DNA of 64,000 nt from Bugula neritina (GCA_964035545.1 OZ037767.1:16177498-16241497), one strand, 5' to 3'. Shown: positions 1-13,700, counted from the first letter of the stretch. Made by a program: numbers and translations. Notes: a model not told the origin generated them from the sequence alone.

Positions 1-505
1 TTGAATTTGCAGAAATTTATATAAGTTAATCTAGTGGTGAGAATTTTAGAGTTGGGACAAGGTAGTAAATGTACCAAATTTACATGATCTATTGTGATAT
101 AATTAATAAAATATATAAACGAATCTGAGTTGGAATTAATTTAAAGAGGCCCAGGTTAGTTTTGTTTTTCAGTATTTGTCATAATTTACAGCTTTCGTTA
201 GGTATGTTTGATCTATTCCAACTATAATAACATGTTTATAGGAGTTTAACATTTTTTGGAATGCTAGTGCGGTCAGCGTGATAAAATCACTTTATAATAT
301 AGGTTTCTCATGAAATTCTATTCCGACTTGTTTGTTGTAGAGTTACAGTATAACTTTGGGAGCATTCAGAAAAGCTACAGAGATTTTTTTCGCAACATCA
401 TATATTAAAATTCTAAAAAATAAAGTTGGTGAAGGAGAACCTAAAAAAGTGCCATTTTCTAGTACATGTGGCTGGAAAATAAGTTTGGTCTTCCTCCACA
501 ACAAA
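1..505. other. No gene recognised
   Basis: AT-rich sequence without a supported exon, repeat unit or RNA gene. It does not match the DNA flanking the other two copies of the BUB1 3' region, so the copy that starts at about 507 is broken here. Confidence 0.5.
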
Positions 506-506
506 G

Positions 507-622
507 TGTATTAGCTACAGCCATTGATGTTAATAAGTCATATTATAGACACTTTGCAATTTAATTTATTGGCTTTCTATCTTATTGATGGTCGAATGTT
601 CAAGAAAATGTTATCTGCAGCA
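507..622 (-). repeat. Fragment of BUB1 3' flanking DNA (third copy)
   Basis: About 115 bp closely match 4396-4515 and 52720-52840, the DNA just downstream of the last BUB1 exon, including the stretch TCTATCTTATTGATGGT. Similarity stops abruptly at about 622, where gypsy-type protease sequence begins, and at about 507 on the other side. It could be a relic of another duplication of the BUB1 end, or the stretch could itself be a mobile repeat. Confidence 0.7.
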
Positions 623-940
623 CAAGCAAGCTCACGCCCGGCCAACATTGCCGCCAACTTATTAAAGTCAATGTGGCACTTGTGTCGCTGCAGGAATAAC
701 ATTCCCAAGATGGCATCCTGCTTAAGCTGACTGACGATGAGGGTCTCACTGATCATCTGATCACGGACTCTACCAGTCAGCTCTATCACTACACGAACCC
801 GTCCGCCAACGTGCCGTGTTCCCCTTCATATGGCTCCAGGTTCGCCCTATCTCCGGCATGGAGTGTGTCGAAAAGACACCGGCTCAGAAGATTTGTGGTG
901 CACCCAGTATCCAACAGCTAGAAAGTTGCAGCTTTGCCGG
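577..940 (-). pseudogene. Retropepsin-like protease, broken
   Basis: The minus strand shows the active-site block LLDTGCTTNLLS, with the catalytic D-T-G triad, at about 900-865. It is followed by the typical C-terminal block DAILGMLFLQRHKCHIDF in the open stretch that ends at 577. A stop codon lies just before the DTG block and the two parts are in different frames, so no active protease can be made. The family is inferred from these two blocks. Confidence 0.75.
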
Positions 941-1383
941 CAAGTTTACTGAGCAGGAAATAACTGCTTCCATATGGCTGAGTGCTCACTGAGCGGTTCA
1001 TCCCCAGAGGTGACACCTTATGTGCATGAAGTCAGGGATGCACCTGCGCTTTCCGGTTGCGAGGGGGTCGGCGACGTTCAGTGGGCAACCGAGTGACATC
1101 TCGGCCTTGCTTGCACGGCCGAGTGAAAGCTTGGCCCTGCTCACGCGTGAGCAGCCGAAGGAAATCTCGGTCTTGCCCCCACTCTTCGTACGCCCCCTTA
1201 TCAGGCAGCCCTTCAAAGCGGTTTTTGAGTGGCCAAGTGGGGATTTTAGCAAACATTGCGGTCTGCTAACTCTCCGTGGGACTTGACACTCTGATGAAAG
1301 CGGCCTCATCACTCGATTGAGCTTGAGCCTTGGTCGTGGCCTTGGTCTCAGAGGGTTAAACCGAGGCCCACGGTTGGCGAAGT

Positions 1384-1910
1384 CTACCGTGGGCCATTGT
1401 CGTTTAACTGTTTCCTCCCACCGTGGAGGCAGCTCCTCAAGAGGTGCCCACCACTACCACAACCCCAACACACAGGAGTTCGCCTGCCGACGGCAGTTGT
1501 CGGCGACCTAGCTGGTTGCTCAACTGCTGACTGTCGGCGGAGATGCCTGTTTTCGGCCAGCAGCTCCTGAACCAGGCTCGTCGTTAAGCCTGTCGGCTTG
1601 TCGGCTGCCGCCGTGGCCACGTGGCCAACATAGCCGATGACGGCAATACGCTGTCGTCGGCTTCTACTTGCTGTACAGTCGCCCCAGGCCGGCACGTAAT
1701 GTCAGCCTGGAAATATGCATACCCAGGCCGAAGAGCCCGCTTCATCGTCTTAACTTCGTCTACCACCAAATGCCTTTTTAAGCCCATGTTGTTGATAGAC
1801 TGGAGGAAGACATCTAGTGCCAAACTCTGTCGACCTTCTGCAGGCAAGTCGCCATAAGCAACCGTTCTACCACGTTTGCGGAAGGTCTCAAGGAAGTCTT
1901 CAGATCTCTC
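1384..1910 (-). pseudogene. gag C-terminal half with CCHC zinc knuckle, broken
   Basis: Two overlapping frames are needed. The first (about 1910-1584) holds a gag-type helical segment containing LALDVFLQSINNMGLKRHL. The second (1695-1384) holds a zinc knuckle CWGCGSGGHLLRSC, which fits C-x2-C-x4-H-x4-C of retroelement nucleocapsids. A frameshift separates them. Confidence 0.75.
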
Positions 1911-1939
1911 CTAACACAGGATAGTTAAGGGCAACCTTT

Positions 1940-2570
1940 TAGCTGCAACTGCCTTGCTGAGGTTTGCATTGTAATCATATAAGAATTCAGTACCAGTAAA
2001 ATAAAATCTCACCCAATTGTGCTAGAGTCAAAATTTAAAAACTATGTTGTAGATCTTCTTTTTCTCCAGGGTAACTTTTTTGGAAATTTCAATTTTAATT
2101 TTTTTTGCAAAGTTATAGACAAAAAACTGCCCAATTTTGGCCAATTTTGCCTGAAAAGCTGACTTTTCAGTACCAGTAAAATATCTCAGCAGCAAAGCAT
2201 GATATCTGAATAAAAATTGCACTGCTGGAATCCTGAGATACTTCTCCAGGGTAATTTTTTTTCTTTTTCCAATAACTCTTCTAGATTGCCCACAAATTGG
2301 TGATTTATACACTGAAAATGCCATATTTTTTCATAGTAAATTAGCAGCGCGCAGTGCTTCACGCTTCAATGAGCACTTAGGGATGAGAAGATATTGGCGC
2401 GTACATGCTAATTACAGGCTTGCTAGCTGGCAGGCTATAATGAATAGCTTGCTTGGTACTTTGTTTATGTAGCGCCTATAATGGAATGTTGATAGATAAC
2501 GCAGCCCTAATGAAGGTTGCTGCTTATTGGTTATAGTTTGATCTTAGGCTAAACAATTGCAAGTAGGCAA
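1940..2570. other. AT-rich insertion splitting the gag remnant
   Basis: About 630 bp of low-GC sequence separate the two gag halves. It has internal direct repeats: CAGTACCAGTAAAAT occurs at about 1990 and 2170, and CTCCAGGGTAA at about 2068 and 2241. The gag motif around an AGGATAGTTAAGGGCA stretch occurs on both sides (minus strand near 2675, plus strand near 1918), suggesting a rearranged insertion. No coding potential is recognised. Confidence 0.45.
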
Positions 2571-2608
2571 CACGCATGCCGCCCGGCAGAGTAGTATTAT
2601 TCAAGAAC

Positions 2609-2920
2609 CTAAACTACATTTTGGGAGAAATTTATGATATTCTTAGTGAGGATGCCCTTAACTATCCTGTGAAGCCCCTGGAGATCTCGAGCAGTGAGCC
2701 CAAACCGGGCTTTCAACGCATTGAAGATGTCGCCGACATCCTGACCAATATCATAAGGTTTGGCTGATCCCATCAGGCACAACCACAGCTGGATCAGAGC
2801 AATTCGGGCAGGCCATCGGCAGATGGCTGCTACATCTCTGAACTGGGCGATAAATTGCTCCACATCTTCTTCTCCTGAGAAGGTGGGAGCCCGCAAATGA
2901 TACCTGTCCATAGGCAGCAC
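2609..2920 (-). pseudogene. gag N-terminal half (retrotransposon gag domain)
   Basis: A 103-residue open stretch with a gag-like pattern: a FSGEEDVEQFIAQFRDVA start followed by a helix-rich block ending in NALKARFGLTARD. This resembles the Retrotrans_gag family of Ty3/gypsy elements. It runs into a stop at 2609 beside the AT-rich insertion, so it is an isolated fragment. Confidence 0.7.
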
Positions 2921-2940
2921 TGGGCCGCCTATGACATCCT

Positions 2941-3860
2941 CTATAGCTGCCGGTTCAATCTGCTTCAGACGGAAATGTCTCCTTTGTCGGCCATATTCTT
3001 CTACTCCTCGGCCAGAAGCATTGGCTTTAAATTAATCCCACAGCTGTCACCACCGTTATTAATTTGCGCATTTACTTATTACAGGTTATTTAGAGCTAAT
3101 GCAATGTTGCAAAGTTAAGAGTAAGAACAAGTTTATTTGCATGAAAGATAAACAAGTACCTAATTACTACACAAGTAAGAAAAGCATTACATAATTACTG
3201 ATATCAAAACATGACTTATCTAATTCAAAAATCACGCTACAATTCAACTGCGCTTATCCAAGAGCGCTGTCAATCAACTCTAATTAACCAGCCTCCTGTA
3301 TGTCGTAAGCTGCTGTCCATTGTATGAGAGTTATTGGGTGCCGTACTAGGCTAGATATACGTCCTCCTAGAATACTTGGAATGCTAAAGAGATACACTTG
3401 GAGTTGCCTGTTCGATATATACACAAAAGATAAAACTCCTACAATATTAATATAGAACTCAATTCTGTTTTAACCGCTAGATAAAACAGTAAATGAAACG
3501 TACAGGGTGTGTGTTTTGACTAGTTATACTCTAAAATTACAGCGAATTAAACTTTTCATGGAATTGCATGAATTTCCTATAACCTGATAAATCTATTAAA
3601 CTTGTTTTAAAATATTTGAAAGTTTGCTTATTTGTTGGTGACATTTTGAAGGGATATTGAGGAACAGAGATGGGTTTATAATCTACTAACAGACGAAGTG
3701 CAGAATGCTACTAGTGATCTGGTGGTAAGAGTGCTGATGATTATAGCATATTAACATATGTATGTAACGGCAAGGTACAGTTGGCTACGCCAGGAATATC
3801 AGCTAACTGTTATTACTTCTAGTTCATGAAAAACGCCAAGTAATTTGTCTGAGCAGTAAA
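2941..3860. other. No gene recognised; possible retroelement flank
   Basis: The region to the right of the gag start should contain the leader and 5' LTR of the gypsy remnant. I could not find paired LTR ends or a convincing primer-binding site. The last few hundred bases are plain AT-rich sequence. Confidence 0.4.
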
Positions 3861-4551
3861 TTATTCATTTAATTTCATAGTTACCTTATTGTATTAGTGT
3901 GTATAGTTAAATGACACTTTAGTTAGTTGTATTATTTGAACTAATGAGTCTTTCATCCATCTTTTACCCGACAATTATTATGTATATTCAATTTTCTTAT
4001 GATAAAGAGATAAAGAGTATTTTAAGACAGTTTATATAACATGAAATAAATATCCAAGTTCATATCTGTACTAACACTATCAAGAACAAGCATGAGAAAT
4101 CTAAAGGTTTTACATAATATTTATTTACATGATGGGAAAAGAGGTTTACATTTCAGCGCATCTGTTTCAGTAACATCTCAAGTAGATATCAGTGTATTGG
4201 CAGGCAAAGAAATCAAGTTGCTATTTTGACCAATAAACAAACCCCATACATAAGATAATGAGCCAACTCTCACACAATGTCATATAATAGTATATGATAT
4301 AAATAATAAGCAATGCAATAATCGAGAAGGTAAAACAATATTTACAACAAGGTACAGCAATTGGTAAGATGAAATATAGATTGTGATGTATTATAAAGTG
4401 TACTAGCTACAGCCATGGATGTTAATAGGTCATATTATAAATACTCTGCAATTTAATTCAATGGGTTTCTATCTTATTGATGGTTGAATGTTCCAGAAAA
4501 TGTTATCTGCAGCAAATATGTTGTTGAAGAAAGAATATCTGCAGCAAAATC

Positions 4552-4717
4552 TTATTTCATGATGGAGTTTATTCGTTTATACTCCTTGTTATACTCTTTC
4601 ATGTTAAACTCAGCCTCAAACTTTTCCCTCCATTCGCACACTGAAGGAATCCTGTCACATGACTCTATGTTTAGCAGCTCTGTAAACATCTCCGCCCATA
4701 ATCTCGACTTGTATATT
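4552..4717 (-). CDS. BUB1: BUB1 last coding exon
   Basis: Acceptor CTCCTCTCCAG before 4717; stop TAA at 4554-4552. It encodes the C-terminal kinase lobe helices, including SRLWAEMFTELLNI, which aligns with the human block around LDMWNEFFHVMLNI, and ends INSIMK. The first base completes an arginine codon with the previous exon. Confidence 0.92.
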
Positions 4718-7700
4718 CTGGAGAGGAGAAAACTCCATATAATAATTACATTATTCTCACTACTCCAAATAGTATAACAGCAATGTGAATACATGTAATG
4801 CAGCTGTTGACAGAAAATATCAATAAAGCTCCTCGCCATCAAACTTATTATTACAACATAAATTGCTGGTAAGACAATTCCTAATATCAGTGAGAAAACT
4901 TGTGCCAGCTACAAGCCTACCTGTGCAAATTAAACTTGGCTGGTTGCCAAAGCTGGCCGTTGTATGTGACAAGCATGTAGTTTTGGAAGAGTAGAGTGTA
5001 CACCGTGCCCAGTATTCCAAACAGATCCGTCTGAAATATGCATGATACTGCTGTGAATACAGTGTCAGTAATACTGTAATACTAGCTGAGTAATACAGTA
5101 ATACTAGCTGAGTAATACAGTAATACTAGCAGAGTAATACAGTAATACTAGCTGAGTAATACAGTAATACTAGCTGAGTAATACAGGAATACAAGCTGAG
5201 TAATACAGTAATACTAGCTGAGTAATACAGTAATATAAGCTGAGTAATACAGTAATACTAGCTGAGTAATACAGTAATACTAGCTGAGTAATACAGTAAT
5301 ACTAGCAGAGTAATACAGTAATACTAGCAGAGTAATACAGTACAACTAGCTGAGTAATACAGTAATATAAGCTGAGTAATACAGTAATACTAGCTGAGTA
5401 ATACAGTAATACTAGCTGAGTAATACAGTAATACTAGCTGAGTAATACAGTAATACTAACTGAGTAATACAGTAATACAAGCTGAGTAATACAGTAATAC
5501 TAGCTGAGTAATACAGTAATACTAACTGAGTAATACAGTAATACTAGCTGAGTAATACAGTAATACAAGTTGAGTAATACAGTAATACTAGCTGAGTAAT
5601 ACAGTAATACTAGCTGAGTAATACAGTAATATAAGCTGAGTAATACAGTAATACTAGCTGAGTAATACAGTAATACTAGCAGAGTAATACAGTAATACTA
5701 GCTGAGTAATACAGTAATACTAGCTGAGTAATACAGTAATACTAGCTGCGTAATACAGTAATACTAACTGAGTAATACGAGACAGTACCTGGTAAGTCCA
5801 GGGTCTCTGTGTCTTCATCTCGATGCACATGAACCCTTCGGTCTCGTTGTTAGCGGTGAAGGTCGTTCCTCGAGGAAACTTAGACATGTCAATACCTCTG
5901 CCAAAGTCTATCAGCTTTATGCTGGATGAGGAGTACGGCTTTTCGGGAAATACTTCGGGACTACACGGGGTAGAGTATACAGAGTAGAGTATACAGAGTA
6001 GAGTATACAGAGTAGAGTATACAGAGTAGAGTATACAGAGTAGAGTATACAGAGTAGAGTATACAGAGTAGAGTATACAGAGTAGAGTATACAGAGTAGA
6101 GTATACAGAGTAGAGTATACAGAGTAGAGTATACAGAGTAGAGTATACAGAGTAGAGTATACAGAGTAGAGTATACAGAGTATACAGTGTAGAGTATACA
6201 GAGTAGAGTATACAGAGTAGAGTATACAGAGTAGAGTATACAGAGTAGAGTACACAGAGTATACAGAGTAGAGTATACAGAGTATACAGAGTATACAGAG
6301 TATACAGAGTATACAGAGTATACAGAGTATACAGAGTATACAGAGTATACAGAGTATACAGAGTAGACAGAGTAGACAGAGTATACCGTTTATAGTATAC
6401 AGAGTATAACGACACTTACAACCCGCAGAAGAGGATGTTGTCTGGCTTGATGTCTCCATGAATTATCTTACAGCGGTGCATGACCTCTACAGCATGCAGT
6501 AGCTCGATGGTGACGTACATGACTAACGACTCCGGGATCTGTACACAGCAGACGTAGACATGACTGAGCAGTGAGCAGAGTAGAGTGCAACTCATAAACT
6601 GAACAGCCAATGAGAATACAGACACACGCCAAACAGCCAATAAGAACGCAGCTTACTTTACAAGAACTGCCCTTCATGCCGTTGACGAGGTTGAGAAGGG
6701 AGCCGAGGGGCACCAGTTCGTTGACCATGAGGGATCCGTCGGAGAAGAAGACGGAGTGGGTGATGTCCATCAGCTTGCTGCCGATATTTCTCTCGATGTC
6801 TTCGTCCATGCAGGATACTCGCTGCCGCAACTCCTTGCAGATGTACAGTTCCCACGGGCAGCTCGGCTTCTGTGCCTTCACACACACATCGTCACTCTCG
6901 GAGAAAGCCGCAGAGTCAAGAGTGTTGCACATAGAGACTTTACCTGCGTAGAGAGACATACTCGTGTAATATAAACATATAGTAGTAATATAAACATATA
7001 GTAGTAATATAAACATATAGTAGTAATATAAACATATACTAGTAATATAAACATATAGTAGTAATATAAACATATACTAGTAGTATAAACATATAGTAGT
7101 CATATAAACATATACTGGTAATATAAACATATACTAGTAAAATAAACATTTAATAGTAATATAAACATATACTGGTAATATAAACATATATTAGTAATAT
7201 AAACATACTAGTAATATAAACATATAGTAGTAATATAAACATATACTGGTAATATAAACATATAGTAGAAAAATAAACATATACTAGTAATATAAACATA
7301 TACTGGTAATATAAACATATACTAGTAATATAAACATATACTAGTAATATAAACATATGCTAGTAATATAAACTTACCCAAGCTGGTGGATCTGTCGGCA
7401 GAAATGACAATAGCCTTGTAGGCAACGGCGAAACCCCCAACACCTACAAACACCGTGACAAGTAAATATCATATCCTAGTCTAGTCATGTGTATCTTTAG
7501 TCTATTTGCACAGAAAACACCTACACAGAGAGAGCACCTGCACACAGAGAGCACCTACACAGAGAGAGCACTTGCACACACAGAGAGCACCTGCACACAC
7601 AGAGAGCACCTGCACAGAGAGAACACCTGCACAGAGAGCACCTGCACACAGAGAGAGAGCACCTGCACAGAAAGAGCACCTGCTGAAGAACTCACCCAGC

Positions 7701-10700
7701 TTAGACACCAGCTTTACTGTGAGATTTGACACAGTCACCTGACTGCCAACTTTCAACTTGGGCATTGAATCTTTCCTGACTTCTACATTCTCATATGACG
7801 TGATGTCAACCTATGATACGTGGAGTATAGTATCATAGTATTAGAATATATAGTATCATAGTATTAGAGTATATAGTATCATAGTATTAGAATATACAGT
7901 ATCATAGTATTAGAGTATATAGTATCATAGTATTAGAGTATATAGTATCATAGTATTAGAATATATAGTATCATAGTATTAGAAAATATAGTATCATAGT
8001 ATCAGAATATATAGTATCATAGTATTAGAGTATATAGTATCATAGTATATTTGAATATATAGTATCATAGTATTAGAATATATAGTATCATAGTATTAGA
8101 ATATATAGTATCATAGTATTAGAGTATATAGTATCATAGTATTAGAGTATATAGTATCATAGTATTAGAATATATAGTATCATAGTATTAGAGTATATAG
8201 TATCATAGTATTAGAGTATATAGTATCATAGTATTAGAATATATAGTATCATAGTATTAGATTATATAGTATCATAGTATTAGAATATATAGTATCATAG
8301 TATTAGAATATATAGTATCATAGTATTAGAGTATATAGTATCATAGTATTAGAATATATAGTATCATAGTATTAGAATATATAGTATCATAGTATTAGAG
8401 TATATAGTATCATAGTATTAGAGTATATAGTATCATAGTATTAGAATATATAGTATCATAGTATTAGAGTATATAGTATCATAGTATTAGAATATATAGT
8501 ATCATAGTATTAGAATATATAGTATCATAGTATTAGAGTATAGAGTATCATAGTATTAGAGTATATAGTATCATAGTATTGGAGTATATAGTATCATAGT
8601 ATTAGAGTATATAGTATCATAGTATTAGAATATATAGTATCATAGTATTAGAATATATAGTATCATAGTATTAGAATATATAGTATCATAGTATTAGAAT
8701 ATATAGTATCATAGTATTAGAATATATAGTATCATAGTATTAGAATATATAGTATCATAGTATTAGAATATATAGTATGATAGTATTAGAATATATAGTA
8801 TCATAGTATTAGAATATATAGTATCATAGTATTGGAGTATATAGTATCATAGTATTAGAATATATAGTATCATAGTATTAGAATATATAGTATCATAGTA
8901 TTAGAGTATATAGTATCATAGTATTGGAGTATATAGTATCATAGTATTAAAGTATATAGTATCATAGTATTAGAGTATATAGTATCATAGTATTAGAATA
9001 TATAGTATCATAGTATTAGAGTATATAGTATCATAGTATTAGAATATATAGTATCATAGTATTAGAATATATAGTATCATAGTATTAGAGTATATAGTAT
9101 CATAGTATTAGAATATATAGTATCATAGTATTAGAATATATAGTATCATAGTATTAGAATATATAGTATCATAGTATTAGAATATATATTATCATAGTAT
9201 TAGAATATATAGTATCATAGTATTAGAATATATAGTATCATAGTATTAGAATATATATTATCATAGTATTAGAATATATAGTATCATAGTATTAGAATAT
9301 ATAGTATCATAGTATTAGAATATATAGTATCATAGTATTAGAATATATAGTATCATAGTATTAGAATATATAGTATCATAGTATTAGAATATATAGTATC
9401 ATAGTATTAGAATATATAGTATCATAGTATTAGAGTATATAGTACCATAGTATTAGAGCATATAGTATCATAGTATTAGAATATATAGTATCATAGTATT
9501 AGAATATATAGTATCATAGTATTGGAGTATATAGTATCATAGTATTAGAATATATAGTATCATAGTATTAGAGTATATAGTATCATAGTATTAGAATATA
9601 TAGTATTATAGTATTAGAGTATATAGTATCATAGTATTAGAGTATATAGTATCATAGTATTAGAATATATAGTATCATAGTATTAGAATATATAGTATCA
9701 TAGTATTAGAATATATAGTATCATAGTATTAGAATATATAGTATCATAGTATTAGAATATATAGTATCATAGTATTAGAATATATAGTATCATAGTATTA
9801 GAATATATAGTATCATAGTATTAGAATATATAGTATCATAGTATTAGAATATATAGTATCATAGTATTAGAATATATAGTATCATAGTATTAGAATATAT
9901 AGTATCATAGTATTAGAGTATATAGTACCATAGTATTAGAGTATATAGTATCATAGTATTAGAATATATAGTATCATAGTATTAGAATATATAGTATCAT
10001 AGTATTGGAGTATATAGTATCATAGTATTAGAATATATAGTATCATAGTATTAGAATATATAGTATCAAAGTATTAGAGTATATAGTATCATAGTATTGG
10101 AGTATATAGTATCATAGTATTAGAGTATATAGTATCATAGTATTAGAGTATATAGTATCATAGTATTAGAATATATAGTATCATAGTATTAGAGTATATA
10201 GTATCATAGTATTAGAATATATAGTATCATAGTATTAGAGTATATAGTATCATAGTATTAGAATATAGAGTATCATAGTATTAGAATATATAGTATCATA
10301 GTATTAGAATATATAGTATCATAGTATTAGAATATATAGTATCATAGTATTAGAATATATAGTATCATAGTATTAGAATATATAGTATCATAGTATTGGA
10401 ATATATATAGTATCATAGTATTAGAATATATAGTATCATAGTATTAGAATATATAGTATCATAGTATTAGAATATATAGTATCATAGTATTAGAGTATAG
10501 AGTATCATAGTATTAGAATATATAGTATCATAGTATTAGAATATATAGTATCATAGTATTAGAATATATAGTATCATAGTATTAGAATGTATAGTATCAT
10601 AGTATTAGAGTATATAGTATCATAGTATTAGAGTATATAGTATCATAGTATTAGAATATATAGTATCATAGTATTAGAATATATAGTATTATAGTATTAG

Positions 10701-13700
10701 AGTATATAGTATCATAGTATTAGAATATAGAGTATCATAGTATTAGAGTATATAGTATCATAGTATTAGAATATATAGTATCATAGTATTAGAGTATATA
10801 GTATCATAGTATTAGAATATATAGTATCATAGTATTAGAATATATAGTATCATAGTATTAGAATATATAGTATCATAGTATTAGAATATAGAGTATCATA
10901 GTATTAGAATATATAGTATCATAGTATTAGAATATATAGTATCATAGTACTAGAGTATATAGTATCATAGTATTAGAATATATAGTATCATAGTATTAGA
11001 ATATATAGTATCATAGTATTAGAGTATATAGTATCATAGTATTAGAGTATAGTATCATAGTATTAGAATATATAGTATCATAGTATTAGAGTATATAGTA
11101 TCATAGTATTAGAATATATAGTATCATAGTATTGGAATATATAGTATCATAGTATTAGAGTATACAGTATCATAGTATTAGAATATATAGTACCATAGTA
11201 TTAGAATATCCACTAGAGTTGCCCCACCTTTCTCAACACCTTGGCCTGCACACTCTCAGAGAAAGGGTTGGTGGGATCAATGAAGACAGTGGTGTTCAGC
11301 ATAGCCTCGGTGAGCTCCGGGGGTTGATAGAACGTCGTATCCACCACTGGCGTCATTCTCTGTAACATCAGGTCTGATTTCACCATGTCATCCGCTCCAG
11401 CCGCCATCTCCCGCTCTCTTCTCTCACGATGTCTAAATCACAACACTCATCAGTTACTATAGCTCTCCATCAGACAGCAAAGATACGTAAACCAACGCAA
11501 TGAAAGTCAACTTCACCACTCACCAGTAGGTATAAACTAGAAACTCACCCAAATGGTGTTCACCCTGTTCGTCGGCAGCACACACAGCTGCGGCAGCGAC
11601 AGACGTCTGCTGCCCGTCAACCGATGTCAGGTGCTCAGTTGGCTGAGAATCACTGCACGTCCTCGTTCTCGTGAGATCAGAGAAAACTCGAGTATTCGCG
11701 GAGCTCGTGGCACTTTTACTGCTTCCTGTTGTGTTACGACTACTTCCTGTGTGACTACGAGTGCTGCTGGTGGCGTACGTCTCAAGACTATGTTCAGAGA
11801 TGGCGCTGAGTAACAAAACAAGTATAGTAATAAGAATAGCACGCAGGAGACTAAGAATAGTAAATAGTAGACTAAGAATAGCACACAGTAGACTAAGAAT
11901 AGCACACAATAGACTAAGAATAGCACATAGTAGACTAAGAATAGTATACAGTAGACTAAGAATAGCACACAGTAGACTAAGAATAGCACATAGTAGACTA
12001 AGAATAGCACATAGTAGACTAAGAATAGCACACAATAGACTAAGAATAGCACATAGTAGACTAAGAATAGCACACAGTAGACTAAGAATAGCACACAGTA
12101 GACTAAGAATAGCACACAGTAGACTAAGAATAGCACACAGTAGACTAAGAATAGCACACAGTAGACTAAGAATAGCACACAGTAGACTAAGAATAGCACA
12201 TAGTAGACTAAGAATAGCACACAGTAGACTATGAATAGCACACAGTAGACTAAGAATAGCACACAGTAGACTAAGAATAGCACACAGTAGACTAAGAATA
12301 GCACACAGTAGACTAAGAATAGCACATAGTAGACTAAGAATAGTATACAGTAGACTAAGAATAGCACACAGTAAACTAAGAATAGCACACAGTAGACTAA
12401 GAATAGCACATAGTAGACTAAGAATAGCACATAGTAGACTAAGAATAGCACATAGCAGACTAAGAATAGCACACAGTAGACTAAGAATAGCACACAGCAG
12501 ACTAAGAATAGCACGTAGTAGACTAAGAATAGCACACAGTAGACTAAGAATAGCACACAGTAGACTAATAATAGCACATAGTAGACTAAGAATAGCACAC
12601 AGTAGACGCTGACCTGAGATGTTGAGTCATGGCAAAGTCTACGGATGGTCTGGCTGCCGAAGTGAACTTAGGAGCAGCTGCCGTGTTCTTTATTGAGCTG
12701 ACTTCAAATTCCGACAGCGGTGCGGCATCAGAGTTAAACGGAGTGGAGGCCAGTCGGGCTTGCTGGGAGAAGTTGAACTCTGTGTGACACTCGGTCACCT
12801 CCCTGCAAGGAATGGCAGACGTGAGGAAAACAGTACGCTGTCGACAGCACATGCACACAGCAGCCTCCAGAAATCTGCTGAGTTAGTGTCTTTTAATATC
12901 CAATACTGGGTGGCTTGAAGGAAAATATCATTGTCATATACACTGACTGAACGCCAGAAAAGGAGAACATTTAGAGAGAAAAAGAACATGTTTTATTTGG
13001 TGCTCAAAGCTAGTAGCTTACTGCAACACTTCTCAGTAATCTCAATTAGTATATAACAAGCCAACTCACAAAAATTGACTTTAAAAAAATTTTTTTTAGC
13101 TTATGCTTTTACAAAATAACTTGAATGTTCTAATTTAAGTGAAAAGCAGAAACAGCTGGATGATTTCCATCTCTAGGTAATGCTGTGCTAGTCAATGCAA
13201 GAGAGAACATGTAGAGATAACATACTGTTGCAAAGTATCCGTGCTTTGTGGTGGGACTCTTGCAGGCTGATTCTCCTAAAACAGAAGGGAAATGAAGCTT
13301 TGGCTCTGTGGACTTATCTGTTGAGATGAATCATGACGAAACTCAATCCAAACCTTGACTTACAATATAAACTGCATCAGCCTAACAAGCACATGCTTAT
13401 ATTATACTTTTACAGACTAACATTAATCCTATATGAAAGAGCGTCTTAGGATAGATGGCACTGTCAAGTGTGACAGGTGTGTCAAGTGTGGCAGGTGTGT
13501 CAAGTGTAACAGGTGTCCAAAGTGTGACAGGTGTCCAAAGTGTGACAAGGGTGGCAGGTGTGTCAAGTGTGTCAATTAATACAAGAGTGTCAATTGTGTT
13601 AAATGTGACAGGTGTCTACAGTATGGCAGGTGTGTCAAGTGTGGCAGGTGTGGGGCAAGTGTGATAAGTGTGTAAACCGTGACATGTGTGCCACGTGAGG

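Larger units (their letters stand above)
577..2940 (-). mobile_element. Ty3/gypsy-like retrotransposon remnant, gag-protease part
   Basis: Read on the minus strand, the order is gag N-terminal part (2920-2609), gag C-terminal part and CCHC zinc knuckle (about 1910-1390), then an aspartic protease (about 930-580). This is the gag-pro order of Ty3/gypsy elements. The reading frame is broken by stops and frameshifts, gag is split by about 650 bp of unrelated AT-rich sequence, and no reverse transcriptase, RNase H or integrase is seen. I cannot define LTRs. Its GC content is clearly higher than its surroundings, as expected for a recently arrived sequence that has since decayed. It is a dead fragment. 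Confidence 0.8.
3861..5795 (-). repeat. Segmental duplication, copy 1 (BUB1 3' end)
   Basis: This stretch is closely matched by 51485-53690 in the same orientation. It covers the downstream flank, the last two BUB1 exons and the 22-bp array in the adjoining intron. This copy is attached to the rest of the gene, so it is probably the original. Similarity ends inside the kinase exon that ends at 5789, about 10 bases before the splice donor. Confidence 0.9.

Noticed and set aside
1020-1312. Several overlapping open frames in both strands of the GC-rich block
   Set aside because: Open only because stops are rare in GC-rich sequence; they lie between gag and protease of the gypsy remnant and match no domain that I recognise.
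5720-6459. Long open frames of YTLYTLYTL and CILCILCIL type
   Set aside because: They are translations of the 14-bp and 9-bp intronic array; only the part that overlaps the exon 5960-5789 is coding.
11520-12598. A 323-residue open frame of VYCVLFL repeats (and RLRIAHS repeats on the other strand)
   Set aside because: Both are readings of the 21-bp array, whose length is a multiple of three; not proteins.
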